NCBI GenBank assembly: GCA_022702545.1
Contig: JAHRBC010000008.1
Location: 124,001 to 188,000, forward strand
DNA length: 64,000 nucleotides
Reading direction: 5' to 3'
Origin: Phycomyces nitens
Taxonomy: Eukaryota; Mucoromycota; Mucoromycetes; Mucorales; Phycomycetaceae
Made by a program: the position numbers and the translations under genes. The notes below the pieces were generated by a model. That model saw only the letters and a list, made by a program, of their open reading frames with translations. It was not told where the DNA came from and did no database searches. Positions 1-10,918 of the stretch are shown here, piece by piece. Position 1 is the first letter of the stretch. Every line of letters begins with the position of its first letter.

Positions 1-647
1 TTTCAAAGGAGAGGACCAAAGCAAAGATAAAACAGCTAAAGGAAAAGAGGAAAAGAAAAAGTGCGCTAAAACATATACTAAAAATATGAGAGAACCAATA
101 AGAGCAGCCTAAAGAATATTAAAGACTTAGTCTGTTTCTCTTAGATGAAGGCTCATTGCTCATTCCTAGTGGTGTAAACCTATATCAAACAGTAGAAATA
201 TTATATTAATATTAAATTGAGAATAGATGAGCAACAAAAAAGCTCTAACTTATAGTACATCTGTCATGATTGGGGATTCAGCCTCGTCATCCGTTTGAAA
301 TACCTCATCTTCCGAAAGAAAAGAACTGCTTGCTCTTTCCTGCTATAACATAATAAAAATATTGTATTAATTATAATGTATATTCAAATGTTTGTTAATT
401 AATAAACTTGCCTGGCTGTTCTCTGCTATTTTTCTCTTACAAGTCTGGTTTGCACTCTTAAAGGTGTCTTGAAGAAGATTCTTGGCACACCACATTCTTT
501 TGCACTTGTAAATGTGGAGTGCTATTGTCCTAGCCGTGCCTCACTGGCCACAATCATTGATGACAGGTACGTTGATTTTGTCATCATTGACCAAGAAGTG
601 TCTTTGCTGCTGTTGCTATTATTAGTCAAATAATCTCTTACCTACCC

Positions 648-1524
648 ATGGAAAAAGTAATTAGAGTATACTCCAAGCTTATCACGTCAAACTTGAAGGG
701 CGGTAGAAATGCCAGTTTGCTTGTTGAGCACTTTGCTGTTAATAGCTTTGTCAGTTCAGCAAACAGCTCTCAGAATTATCCTAGTACAAGTCAGCCATCC
801 ACATATAATGAAGCAAGTTTCTTAGATCTTCCAGATGGTGTAAGTGCTGCCCAGCTATGGGAGCCATTCAACTGACATGCCAGCTTGAATGATGATGACT
901 TGGAAGGTGTCAGCAGCCCTGTTGTCAAGAATACTTTGGCAAAGTACTATGTGCGAAACAGTGGTATGGACAGTATTGAACTTGATGACCCGACAATTGT
1001 TGTTGCTTCTCGTCTTTGGAAAAATTCAACCGTACATTCTTCATGTATGTACCGAAGAATAAAAACGAGACCAGACGTGGCAATCATCATGTGATGTTCA
1101 CCTGTCCATACAGAAAGTGAGTATTGGTATTAGTCAAAATACAAAATAGAGATCACTCGCATTTTTTATATTTTTATCTAGCCGTCGCAATATAACTATT
1201 CAAAGCTGGTTTGTTGGCACCATGGAATTTTATTTTGAGCATAAAGAGGTTGATGGCACACCGCACTTTCTGGCATTCGTTGAAGTGATGAAAGAGCATG
1301 GTACAGCAGCCCATGACTCATCTGTGCCAATCGTAATACGGCGGTCACACAGCTCAACTGGACAAACAACCCAGCCAAAATATGCTGTTAATGTGGATGA
1401 CATTCAGCATCAAGTTGGGCTCATCCAGTACCCTCCGAGTAGTAATCAGTTCTTTATCATTGCACCATATTACGTGTTTAATGACAATCTGCGTGTGACC
1501 ATGGGGAACCTTGCCACTTTATAA
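648..1524 (+). pseudogene. CACTA transposase C-terminal remnant
   Basis: Three ORF pieces (648-875, 885-1094, 1222-1524) together match the C-terminal third of the CACTA transposase at 43413-46252. The first piece starts at a segment like SIERAIGEYSRAIKSN, which carries the last catalytic Glu. The second matches the region after LWGPL/LWEPF. The third has the FYFEH...FVEV block that aligns with FFEHVF...LVLVY. A TGA at 873-875 and further breaks separate the pieces, and the catalytic Asp residues lie off the left edge or are lost. A short intron-like gap with a tag acceptor precedes 1183. It is not expected to be active. Confidence 0.7.
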
Positions 1525-1564
1525 AAATTTTCTTTTTTTTTTCTTTCTTTATAAATATCAATAC

Positions 1565-2247
1565 CAAATAAAATAAAATAAAATGGCTAATAATGTCAAA
1601 AACAAAAAAATTGTTTCAAAAAAACGGTAGCATAACTACCGTTTTGTTCACAGGCGAAAAATTATTTTTCTCAAAAATGCGCAACATCTTTAACACCAAA
1701 TAAAATGCTCATTTCAATAAACAAGGTTGCCTAAAAACTTACGAGCCCTTTCTATGGTACTACAACTACCTCATTGCCTGATAAAAAGACATTCCATGCA
1801 ACTTTTATGATTTGGGATCGATGACATTACCTTTCAACCACAATCTGCGGAGATAAAGTGCTCTAATAAATATTAATGTCATATAAAATAAAATAAAATG
1901 GCTAATAATATCAAAAACAAAAAATTGGTTTCAAAAAAACGGTAGTTATGCTACCGTTTTGTTCACACAGGCGAAAAATTATTTTTCTCAAAAATGCGCA
2001 ACATCGTTAACACCAAATAAAATGCTCATTTCAATAAATAACGTTGCCTAAAAACTTACGAGCCCTTTCTATGGTACTACAACTACCTCATTGCCTGATG
2101 AAAAGACATTCCATGCGACTTTTATGAATCGGCATCGATGACATTACCTTTCAACCACAATCTGCGGAGATAAAGTGCTCAAAAATCATAAAAAACGGTA
2201 GTTATGCTACCGTTTTCGGCACAGCTACCGGTCCTTCCGCCGTAGTG
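1565..2247. repeat. Subterminal tandem repeat with hairpins, CACTA relict 1
   Basis: A unit of about 310 bp beginning AATAAAATAAAATGGCTAAT occurs at about 1566 and 1885 and is partly repeated before the right end. Each unit holds a hairpin with arms AAAACGGTAG and CTACCGTTTT (about 1622-1645, 1937-1958, 2190-2213). A related unit occurs at 6078-6439 and at 37214-37581. Position and repetition fit subterminal transposase-binding repeats of CACTA elements; binding itself is inference. Confidence 0.6.
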
Positions 2248-3109
2248 CTACGAGTATGGGAGTAAGCAAGGTTTCTCCTGGGCTCAAAGTCGAATCTCAT
2301 ACAGGTGCAAAGTTGAAAACTTTTGGGAGAGTAGGGTTCGTTAGCTTTTTCTGCATATAGATTTTTGGTGTTTACCAGATTTTTGTGCTTAAAACTATGT
2401 TTTTAGTGTAATAGATTATGTGTTTATAAATTGAAAAGACGATTACACACAGCAAATAAAGTTGGGGAGAAGCTGGCTTTCTCCATGGTATCAAGGATAT
2501 CCTCAAGCAATTAACCAATCATCGAATACTATTACTGTGCAATCAAGCATAGAATGATCCCCCCATTGTTTTATACCCCGTACTTATTAGGTTTATGGTT
2601 TATATTTGTGTTTATTGGAAAGAATAGAATGGCTCTGTACACAAGCTCTAATACTATTACTGTTTATCCTTGCCGCTTCTACCGGCCTACTTGATACTAC
2701 TTGGATCGGGTGCTTCACTACTGAACAATACCTGAAAATAGGGACCGACGGCAATTTGGGTGGTTGCGGCAGTATTCTAATACAATAAAAGTTATATTAG
2801 TGACATATATTCAAGAGTGCGGGTGTTGTTCAAGATGCGAGGTATATTATACTTACATTGTAAGGGATGGATAAGAACGGACAAAGTGGGGCTGAGTTGT
2901 GTGGCATGGCATGGCATGACATGGCATCTTGTGTGATTAGATTGACTAGAGATGGGGTAAAGTAAATTACTATGGGTGAATTGAGTGATAGAATAATCGA
3001 TTTACATACCAGAAACAGAGTTAACAATTAAGTAGAGGGATGTTACGTGATGACCAACAATAGATTCTTATTAAGAGTATAGAACAATATTAGTAAATAG
3101 CCAGAATAA

Positions 3110-4040
3110 TATTATGGAAAGAGATAAAGACCAAGAAAAGGCATTACCATTATGATAACCAGTCGTAGATGATGAAGGGGCCAGATGGGGTGGACAGTGA
3201 TGGCGGCGGTCTATAGTAGAATAAGAAACGTTAAAGGATAAAATAGTTTGACACAAAAATACTTTTTACCAAGCCACCAATGACGATACCATATAATAGA
3301 CCATTTGAGTAGAGGAGGTCTATAAGTTAAAAAGAGAGAATCAGAATAGTGTTATGGAAAGCATAAATACTAAGAGACAGTATTACCATTATGATAACAG
3401 TTGTAGATGATGGAGGAGCCAGATGGGGTGATTGATGGCGGCGGTCTATAGTAGAATAAGAAATGTTAAAGGAGAAAATTATTTGACACGATTTTTTACC
3501 ATGCCACTGATGACCATACCATATAATAGACGTGTGAGCGGAATATATCTATAAAATAAAAAGAGAGAATAAGAATAATATTATAGAAAAGTATAGACCA
3601 AGAAACGGCATTACCATTATGATAACCAGTTGTAGATGATGGAAGAGATGGACAGGGTGTGATGGGGGTGACCCAAGTAGAATAAACAACGTTGGACAAA
3701 AAAAGGTTTGACACCAAAAGGTTCTTTTTACCATGACACTGATGACGATACCCATATAATAGACCGTGTGAGTGGCGGAGGGCTATAAGAGAAAAAGAGA
3801 GGATCAGAATAATATTATAAAAAATATAAAGACTAAGAAAAGATATTACCATTATGATTCCAATCGTACATGAAGGAAGAGGTAGATGGGGTGAATGGTG
3901 GTGTGATCTACAATGAAATAAGCAACGTTAGAATAGAAAATTGTTTGACACGAAAAGATTTTTTTAGCCCAATATTGATGATAGAACCATATAATAAGCT
4001 GTGTGAGTTGAGGAGGTCTATAAAATAAAAAAGAGAGTCA
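3110..4040. repeat. Four tandem ~235-bp subterminal repeats
   Basis: The anchor ATTACCATTATGAT recurs at about 3143, 3382, 3609 and 3845 (spacing 227-240). Each anchor is followed by a GGCGGYCTATAGTAGAATAAG-like block, a TTTGACACRAAAA block, and ATGACGATACCATATAATAG. The same unit appears twice at 23790-24250 and about once, reversed, at 60760-61020. Always located beside the partner-gene end of a CACTG element, it looks like a variable-copy subterminal repeat. No gene is visible here; short ORFs across it are artefacts. Confidence 0.7.
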
Positions 4041-4239
4041 GGATAATTTGCGAGATGCTAAAGGCACATTCAACTGACCACAGATTGTTTGGATGAGCAA
4101 TGCAAGCAGGATGTATTGGAATGAGCACATGTTTATAAAGAAGCCGCCAATTTTTTAGTGTAAAGATGTGTAAAAAAGAAAGAAAAAATGGGCCCGGATA
4201 TAGGAAACGAGGGAAAGGAAAAAGAGCAAAAAAGAAAAG

Positions 4240-6439
4240 AACGACTTAGACTTTGCTGCTATATTGTAATAAATAATATTGTATTAACTATAATGTGTAT
4301 TCAAAACATATATTAGAGTCAACTTACTTTATTATTCTCTATTATTTATTTATGAGCCTGATTATTGATTGTAAAGCCTTTTCCAAGACTTGGTGCACAG
4401 CATTCTATAATATTTATATTGATTCTGTGACAGACCATTATATTATTTTATGGCCATATGATAGTGTTCTTGTCAATTAAATAGTGTTTGATAATATAAG
4501 ACCATGCTTTTAGTTGATGCCGCGATTCATAGTCAAAGCATGGTTTGAGAAAAATATTAACATAAACAAAGGTTATTCTCTATGGGTTCTCTTGTGCTGT
4601 ATTTTTTGATCTTATTGATAAAGCGTATTATGTAAATGAAGTTTACTCTTTTCTTTGAGACCACCACTTGTATCAATTACTAACTTACCAAGCTAATCAA
4701 GGTATTTGTCCAATTGATCCCTTTTTATACCAGATATCTATTTATAATAAATGAAAAATATATACAAACCAAACACTTTAACAAACTATTGACTTTTGAA
4801 TATTCCTTTGGGTTGATCAATCTTCATTTGACTGCAAAGGTTTTTGGTGAAAATATTAATAAAATAGCTTGCTGTCTGATACTTGCCAAGCATGGATAAT
4901 AATCATATCCTTTAGATTGTGAACAAAGGAATGGCCCTTGTATCTTAATATAACTTTTGCGTTGCCAGATAAAATAAAAACACAAGTTAAATCATAGTAT
5001 AGTATTTTATTGTTGTTACAATCGATTATTACCTTTTCCATAAGATACACTTTGAGAATCTGCGCAACTTACTTTCCCAACAAGTTTATAGCAAGGCTAT
5101 ATCTCGGTCTCTTTTAAACTATTCAAAATTACCTGATACACCTTTTTTCATATAATAAATCGCCGAGGCCCATTACAAAGCTGCTCCACTCAATTCATAG
5201 AGAGAATTATAAGTAAACTGGATAAGCTCATTAGATACTCTGAAATCCGCAACTATATCAATATAATAATTAAGATCTATCCTAATATTAACCTTTTGCA
5301 ACCACATATATATACTAAAGCTCGTTTTTGTGATATTTTCAATGGGAGAAGTGGTGACCAACTGTGTAAGCTTTTCAGTCAATTTGTCTATTTAAATAGT
5401 AATGTTATACACGGCATAATAATAGTATAAATGAAGTTCTGTTTAGTTATTACCTGTGGCATACTGATTTGAATGCTATGGAGGTTGATGTTTCCACTGT
5501 CATTGTTAATGTCCATCATTGGATGGATTCAACTTTGCATTCTTCATTTATATACCCAAACGGCGATATTAGCACCAACAATCACCACCCAACACCCCCT
5601 TGTCCTTATAGAAAATAAATATAGTATTAGTAAAAACACAAAATAAGAATCACTTGCTATTTGTACATGCTTACCTAGCAATCACAATATAACTAATGAA
5701 AACCAGCTCATTAGTATTGTTCATCTCTACTTTTAGTATAGAGATTAAGACTTTAGTCAATATTTTGTTACTTTAGAAAAAACTCATGAAGGAGCTTGAC
5801 ATTACAAACGATGACTTGTATATAGCAGAAATAAAGTAGCAGCCCGCACTTTGTACAATGGGCTATATACTACAACCGACATTTGCAGTTGTTAATGTAG
5901 ATGACGTCCAACATCAACGACTCAATCAATACCTACCAGACGGAAATAATTCTATTTTATTGCACTGTACTACATATTCAAGAATAATTGACGCGTCACC
6001 ATGAGTAGCCTCTTTATTTTATAATTCTTTCTTTATAATGCTCTCTCTATACTTCTTTATATTATTATACGGACACCAAATAAAATAAAATGGCTAATAA
6101 TGTCAAAAACAAAAAATTGGTTTCAAAAAAACAGTAGTTATGCTACCGTTTTGTTCACACAGCCAAAAAATTATTTTTCTCAAGAATGCGCAACATCTTT
6201 AACACCAAATAAAATGCTCATTTCAATAAACAAGGTTGCCTAAAAATTTACGGGCCCTTTCTATGGTACTACAACTACCTCATTATCAGATGAAAAGAGA
6301 TTCCATGCGACTTTTATGAATCGGCATCGATGACATTACCTTTCAACCACAATCTGCAGAGAAAAAGCACTCTAAAATCATAAAAAATGGCAGTTATGTT
6401 ACCGTTTCGGTAGCTGTTCCCACTCCTTTTGCCGTAGTG
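4240..6439 (+). mobile_element. Degenerate CACTA element (relict 3)
   Basis: A heavily decayed copy of relicts 1 and 2. Local matches include the sequence around 4290-4400 (compare 395-500), a disrupted coding remnant to about 6022, and the terminal unit 6078-6439 with the hairpin block, ending GCCGTAGTG at 6439. No reading frame longer than about 60 codons survives. Its left boundary at about 4240 is where similarity to the CACTG subterminal region stops, and no clear left terminus is seen. Flanks are element R sequence on both sides, so it probably inserted into R. Confidence 0.5.
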
Positions 6440-6833
6440 TATAATCGGCAAAAGGATTGGCTTCCAAAAAACAGCGAGTTATCCTGATCACCAAGTACAT
6501 CTGAGGACCCGACTTTATGGAACAAGGTAGCCAAATATAGAATATAGTAGTTATTTAGTTTCTGTTGCTATGCCAATAAATAATCCTTACGTTCAAAATC
6601 AACATCTATCATATTGCATTGGGAGGAGATTTCTAGTAAAATATATTATGATACAATTCATAGAGTGTTTACAAAAGTAACTTGCCCCTTTCACAATCTT
6701 CAAGACGCTCTAATCTTGCTCTCTTTGCATAACGTTGAGCAGTCAGTTTCTGGACAAGACTGTAACCATTCTTGCTTGTACTGCATCTAGGGCAAAAGCA
6801 CTTCTCATTGTAGACATCGGAAGTAGAAGACAT
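6440..6833 (-). pseudogene. 5' exons of a Tnp2-type transposase (element R)
   Basis: On the minus strand from ATG at 6833, exon 1 runs to 6686. This is 148 nt, the same exon-1 length as in the related genes. It encodes a Cys/His cluster with CFCPRC followed by LTAQRYAKRARLE. The donor would be GC (gcaagt). A short exon 2 (about 6637-6596) and the start of exon 3 (about 6535-6440, including SSDVLGDQDNSLF) follow, and are cut by the CACTA relict at 6439. The main catalytic exon is absent. This is an orphan 5' gene end, not a functional gene. Confidence 0.6.
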
Positions 6834-7086
6834 GATATTTGTGTATTGAAGTTTAAACAAAAAGGAAACAAGTGTTACATATGCTTTATTTGCTATGGTT
6901 TTATAAGAGTGTAAAAATATTATCTCCTGTTCTTTATATTCGAGCCAATTAAATACAAGAAAATAATATTTTCAAGGTGATCACAAAAAAACATGTTGAG
7001 TTGCAAAATTGCTTCAGCTTTCTCCACGTTCTCAGTTAACTGTGCACAGTAGAACAGCCCACCGTTTTCCCAGTGACACCTCTTCA

Positions 7087-7265
7087 GTGTAGTCAAAGAT
7101 GAATAATCATTTAGAAAACTATATAAGATATCCAAATTCAAAACAATAAAAATTATCTTTTATCCTCTCTCTTATTTTGAATACTCCTGTGTATTAAAGC
7201 TTGACCAATTCGACTACGTTTACAGTGAATTAGAAGATAGCCTAGATCAGGAACAATAATGGTCT
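7087..7265. repeat. Segment shared with 37724-37888
   Basis: About 180 bp starting GTCAAAGATGAATAAT and ending near GCCTAGATCAGGAA is closely matched at 37724-37888. In both places it abuts the 3' end of a minus-oriented LTR starting TGTCGTTTTGG. I recognise no gene. It could be the shared target sequence of a duplicated LTR insertion or internal sequence of the retroelement. Confidence 0.6.
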
Positions 7266-7313
7266 TGTCGTTTTGGATCTGGGTTGTTCTTTCTGTCAAG
7301 TCTCGATCTGGTA

Positions 7314-7677
7314 TGTCAGAGTTGACATCGGCAACCAAAATCGGCTCTTGATAGGCAACCAGTAATGGTTGACCTTGTTGGGTAAACGATCAAGACCTTG
7401 CCGATTGGTTTCCCTATATATGTTTCTAAATGTCTCAAGTGTCTTAGATTGCGAATATCTCTTAAGTATATTCTACTGGACAATAGCCATCTAAGACATA
7501 TTAACGTAGCTATACATTTAGCCATAAATCTAATTACATTTTGTATAAATCGTAAAAGGATTTGTATCAATAAAAAGTATCTATATTCTATCTAAAAACT
7601 ATTCTCTAAACTTGACAATCCCCAGTGGTATTGATTCTGCGACTTAGTTACAAGTGCCAGAAAAGAAATACCTGTCA
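7314..7677 (+). mobile_element. Solo LTR of element C family
   Basis: A plus-oriented LTR starts TGTCAGAG at 7314 and ends ATACCTGTCA at 7677. It is flanked by GGTA on both sides (7310-7313 and 7678-7681), consistent with a 4-bp target duplication. It is inserted in the opposite orientation into the LTR of element C. As a result 7464-7677 and 7683-7902 form a large inverted repeat centred near 7678. The 3' tail is shorter than that of the host LTR, so the exact 3' end is less certain than the 5' end. Confidence 0.65.
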
Positions 7678-9591
7678 GGTATCGATCTGGTATTTCTTTT
7701 CTGGCACTTGTAACTAAGTCGCAGAATCAATACCACTGGGGATTGTCAAGTTTAGAGAATAGTTTTTAGATAGAATATAGATACTTTTTATTGAGACAAA
7801 TCCTTTTACTATTTATACAAAATATAATCGGATTTAAGGCTAAATGTATAGCTACGTTAATATGTCTTAGATGATGATTGTCCAGTAGGATATACTGACA
7901 AGCACTGCAAAAAATAATCTAAATCATTACAATATTAAAAGTTTATAATTGTAATTTTATGTATTAATTTAATATCTGATAGATAAATTTTAATAAATGC
8001 CCAGTCAGTATGTTAAAGAATAACTGACCAGATATTATATATTAACATGTCAGATTTGAAAATTCGGTGTGAGCTTAGTTATAAAGATTGTGTATAAACT
8101 CTATTCCAAAAGCAAACATACATACTATTACAAATTAAGAAAAAAACATGTACTGTTTGAGAACACCTGTCTGAGAAGAACATATATCTAGGCACGTAAT
8201 AACAGCAGTGTTTTGCATTTTTTGATGGCAATGATTCGATCAATTGCTTCGGAAAAGCTGTTCTTTTTGGTCTTAATTCTAAAAATAATATTCTCAATTG
8301 GAAATTGGTTTGTAGGAATATATTTTTATTTTTATTTTTATTTTTATTTTGAATAAAAAAGAATTGCTCATAATAATAATTGCTCTATAATATTTATTCT
8401 AATATATATATATATAATTCTTGATTGTATGAGAGAGATGTAGATACTTGCTTTATGGATATATTCTATAATAAATAGCAAATGTTATTAATATGATTGA
8501 TTTTAATACTATTAATCAAATTATATAATACCTTGCTTCCTTGATTTGCTTGATATCTTTTTAGAGCTAGAGAATATTATGAGAAAAATTATTAAATATT
8601 TATACCAGCTTACTTATTATATATAGTCCTTGGAAATCTTGAATACTTTGATTTAATAAAGGCAAAGACAAACTTTTGAAATAGAATACTAAGTAGAGAT
8701 AGCAATGAGTAAGGATATTAAAAAATATTTTTCAAGTATATATACTTACTAGAGGTATGAATTTCTGGAGGGCGGCTATATAGATACATAACATTTCTAA
8801 TAAAATATATATCAGTAAGAAAAATAATCGAATGTAATAAAGAACATAGTACTTATCTTTGTATACCAGAATGATTTTGATTTTGTTTGCCAGGAGTATA
8901 TATAGCAAACCGCGCTTTAGAAGAAGTACTTGGATGATAATAAAAAGTAGAGAAAGAAAAAAATGGATGAATAAAAAACAATCCTTGAAATAGCCGTAGA
9001 ATCTGAGAGATGATTACGTATTTTTTTTTGAAAATAAAAAAGAAAAATATGTTTGTTGTGAATACCAAGTATGCAAAAAAGGCGATTAACACACTGTGCA
9101 CAAATGCAGTCTGTAATATTCGTTGTACTCTCAGTGCTACATGAATGGTTTAGGAAATAAAAATATAAAAACAATAGAAATAGGCATACTCGTAAAAGAT
9201 ATTATTTTATAAAACGAATGAATATTTAGTTATATGGTTGGAATGAATATTCAAGTAATTAATCAAACTAAAGATCTGAAGATATTAAATAATAATTATA
9301 TATATATATGTATCATTGTCAAATCTAGATTTTATAAATATTAAGATAGACAACATTTATTGATATCGGGCAAGTACCAACTGGAACACAGATAGATCCT
9401 CTGCTTGATTGATATGTCATAAGAATAACAATTCATTTTTATATTTATAATCAAAATACTCAAAGATTTTTTCAAGCAGACCTTAACACTAAATAGTAAA
9501 ATGTATGTTGATACATGAACAACTATATTCTATAGAGTGATTACTATCAGACAAATACTTACAATTGAATAAATACCAGAATCTGTAAATT

Positions 9592-10821
9592 ATGAGCCAG
9601 CAATTAAACAAGGGAAAGAAGAACATGTCTGCAAGAGCGTCATCCTCCAGATCACTACTTACCACAGTGAACACTGGCCGTGTTGTCACCCCTCGCCCAT
9701 TACTTGCTTCTAGATCTGACGATGTAACAATCCCCAGGAGTGAATATAACACTATGGTTGGCCTTTTATCCACCGTTGATAAAAAGTTAACTGGTGTATC
9801 AACACAAGTTGGTGCAGTGTATGATAACGAAAGGCAAATGATGTTGTCTCTCAATGGTCTTGTTGCTTGCCAAGCCAGAGACCAAGTATCAGTCCAAATG
9901 CCCGTGGTAGAAAATGATGAGATCGTGAATATCATCCAACCTGAAGATATTCTTTCTGTCTCTAACTCACAAGTTAGCCTTCAGGATATCGTCAGTGCAA
10001 CAAGATATCCAAAGTTATCTGTAAGTTCTAAATGAAACAGTAATATCAAAATATATTATTAATATATACTTTTAGAAAGTTATTCGAGATTACTTGAAAA
10101 ACTTTCATCTTAAATCAGACGATCCCAGTTTGATCAAGGATAATGAAGAGAAGCCAACTTGGGATGTCAGTGTTGGATTGGCTGATGATGTCAATCAGAA
10201 TCTAGCAAACGCTCTGATCATATATGCCCGTGAACAGCCTGAATCAACATCAGTAACAGGAAAAGAACTGGGCACAATAATTATAAATAATTATTATAAC
10301 CGTTTGGCTGATAGCAAGCTTGTGCCAGAGCTTAGAGAAGCAAAAAAGACAGCAAACCGAAGAGGCAACCGAAAAACTGAAGTAAGTGAATATTAAATAA
10401 AATGCGCAAATATTTATATATTATGCTTTTTCACTTTAGCTTTTCAAGAGACGAAAGAGAACCTTTGTAAAGCACAAGGAAGCTGTTGAAAGAAGATTCA
10501 ACAGGGATGCCAGTGGCGTCTTTCATAGAGATGTAATGTCAGATGATGAAACAGACATGGAGATCACTGTGAGGGTACTTCGTCCAAATTGGAGGAGTGA
10601 TGAGGTAAAACACAGGCAGATTGATATTTCTTATGTTTTATGTCTAATGATAAAATATATCTGTATAGCTGAATGAGCTGTTTGACTTTTTGGACATGCT
10701 TGCCAAAAAAGATCTAGGAAAGAAAGCCAGTCAATTGAAGACTCGTCATTATGTTGTCATACAAAAGACAATTCCTCGCGGCTTAGTAGCCAAAATTCCC
10801 GCATGGTCAAAGCGTGAATAA
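9592..10821 (+). CDS. Partner protein of CACTG transposon, four exons
   Basis: Exons 9592-10020, 10076-10381, 10440-10604 and 10669-10821 join in frame at GT-AG introns of 55, 58 and 64 nt to give about 350 residues. The N-terminus is Ser/Thr/Arg-rich and followed by a likely coiled coil (MVGLLSTVDKKLTGVSTQ). Exon 2 starts KVIRDYL, holds KPTWDVSV, and ends in a basic RRGNRKT patch. Exon 3 is basic (LFKRRKRTFVKHKEA), then acidic (MSDDETD), then RPNWRSDE. Exon 4 ends with IPAWSKRE. It converges on the transposase gene with 97 bp between stop codons. I do not recognise the family. By analogy with two-component transposons it may bind the element ends; that is inference. The start could also be the Met at 9625. 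Confidence 0.8.
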
Positions 10822-10918
10822 ATCAACAAGCATCTCTTTTTCACTCCTTCATCTATATTGATTTTGGCATATATATATTGCATATTTTATGTAAGAAAGT
10901 AAAAAAATAAGAAGAAGA

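Larger units (their letters stand above)
1..2247 (+). mobile_element. Degenerate CACTA element, right part (relict 1)
   Basis: This is the right-hand portion of a CACTACGG-type element that enters from the left window edge and ends at CCGCCGTAGTG (2237-2247). It is nearly identical to 35647-37581, with the same broken reading frames. It holds only the 3' end of a transposase gene (648-1524) followed by hairpin-rich terminal sequence. The left end is outside the window. The CACTA assignment rests on the terminus and on similarity of the coding remnant to the transposase C-terminus at 45304-46252. Confidence 0.75.
2248..7075 (-). mobile_element. Relict CACTG element R (interrupted)
   Basis: Remains of a CACTG element. 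Its right end reads ACCGTTTTCCCAGTG, ending at 7075. The 5' exons of a transposase gene lie just inside it on the minus strand. The left part (about 2526-4240) is the long subterminal region shared with the elements at 22825 and 55654. A CACTACGG-type relict (about 4240-6439) sits in the middle, and its right terminus falls inside transposase exon 3. The left terminus is not recognisable; 2248-2500 shows no gene and no CACTG end. Confidence 0.55.

Noticed and set aside
3110..4040. CRISPR array or minisatellite
   Set aside because: Units are ~235 bp, imperfect, and found at the same place in other CACTG elements; subterminal repeats explain them better.
6920..7141. 73-codon minus ORF resembling a 29102-29464 minus ORF (shared HWxNG and LQLNxFFC blocks)
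   Set aside because: Both read through the terminal inverted repeats of CACTG elements. The similarity is due to terminal and subterminal DNA, not to a protein.
7464..7902. CRISPR-like or fold-back transposon interpretation of the palindrome
   Set aside because: The arms are recognisable LTRs with their own flanking duplications; there is no spacer-repeat periodicity.
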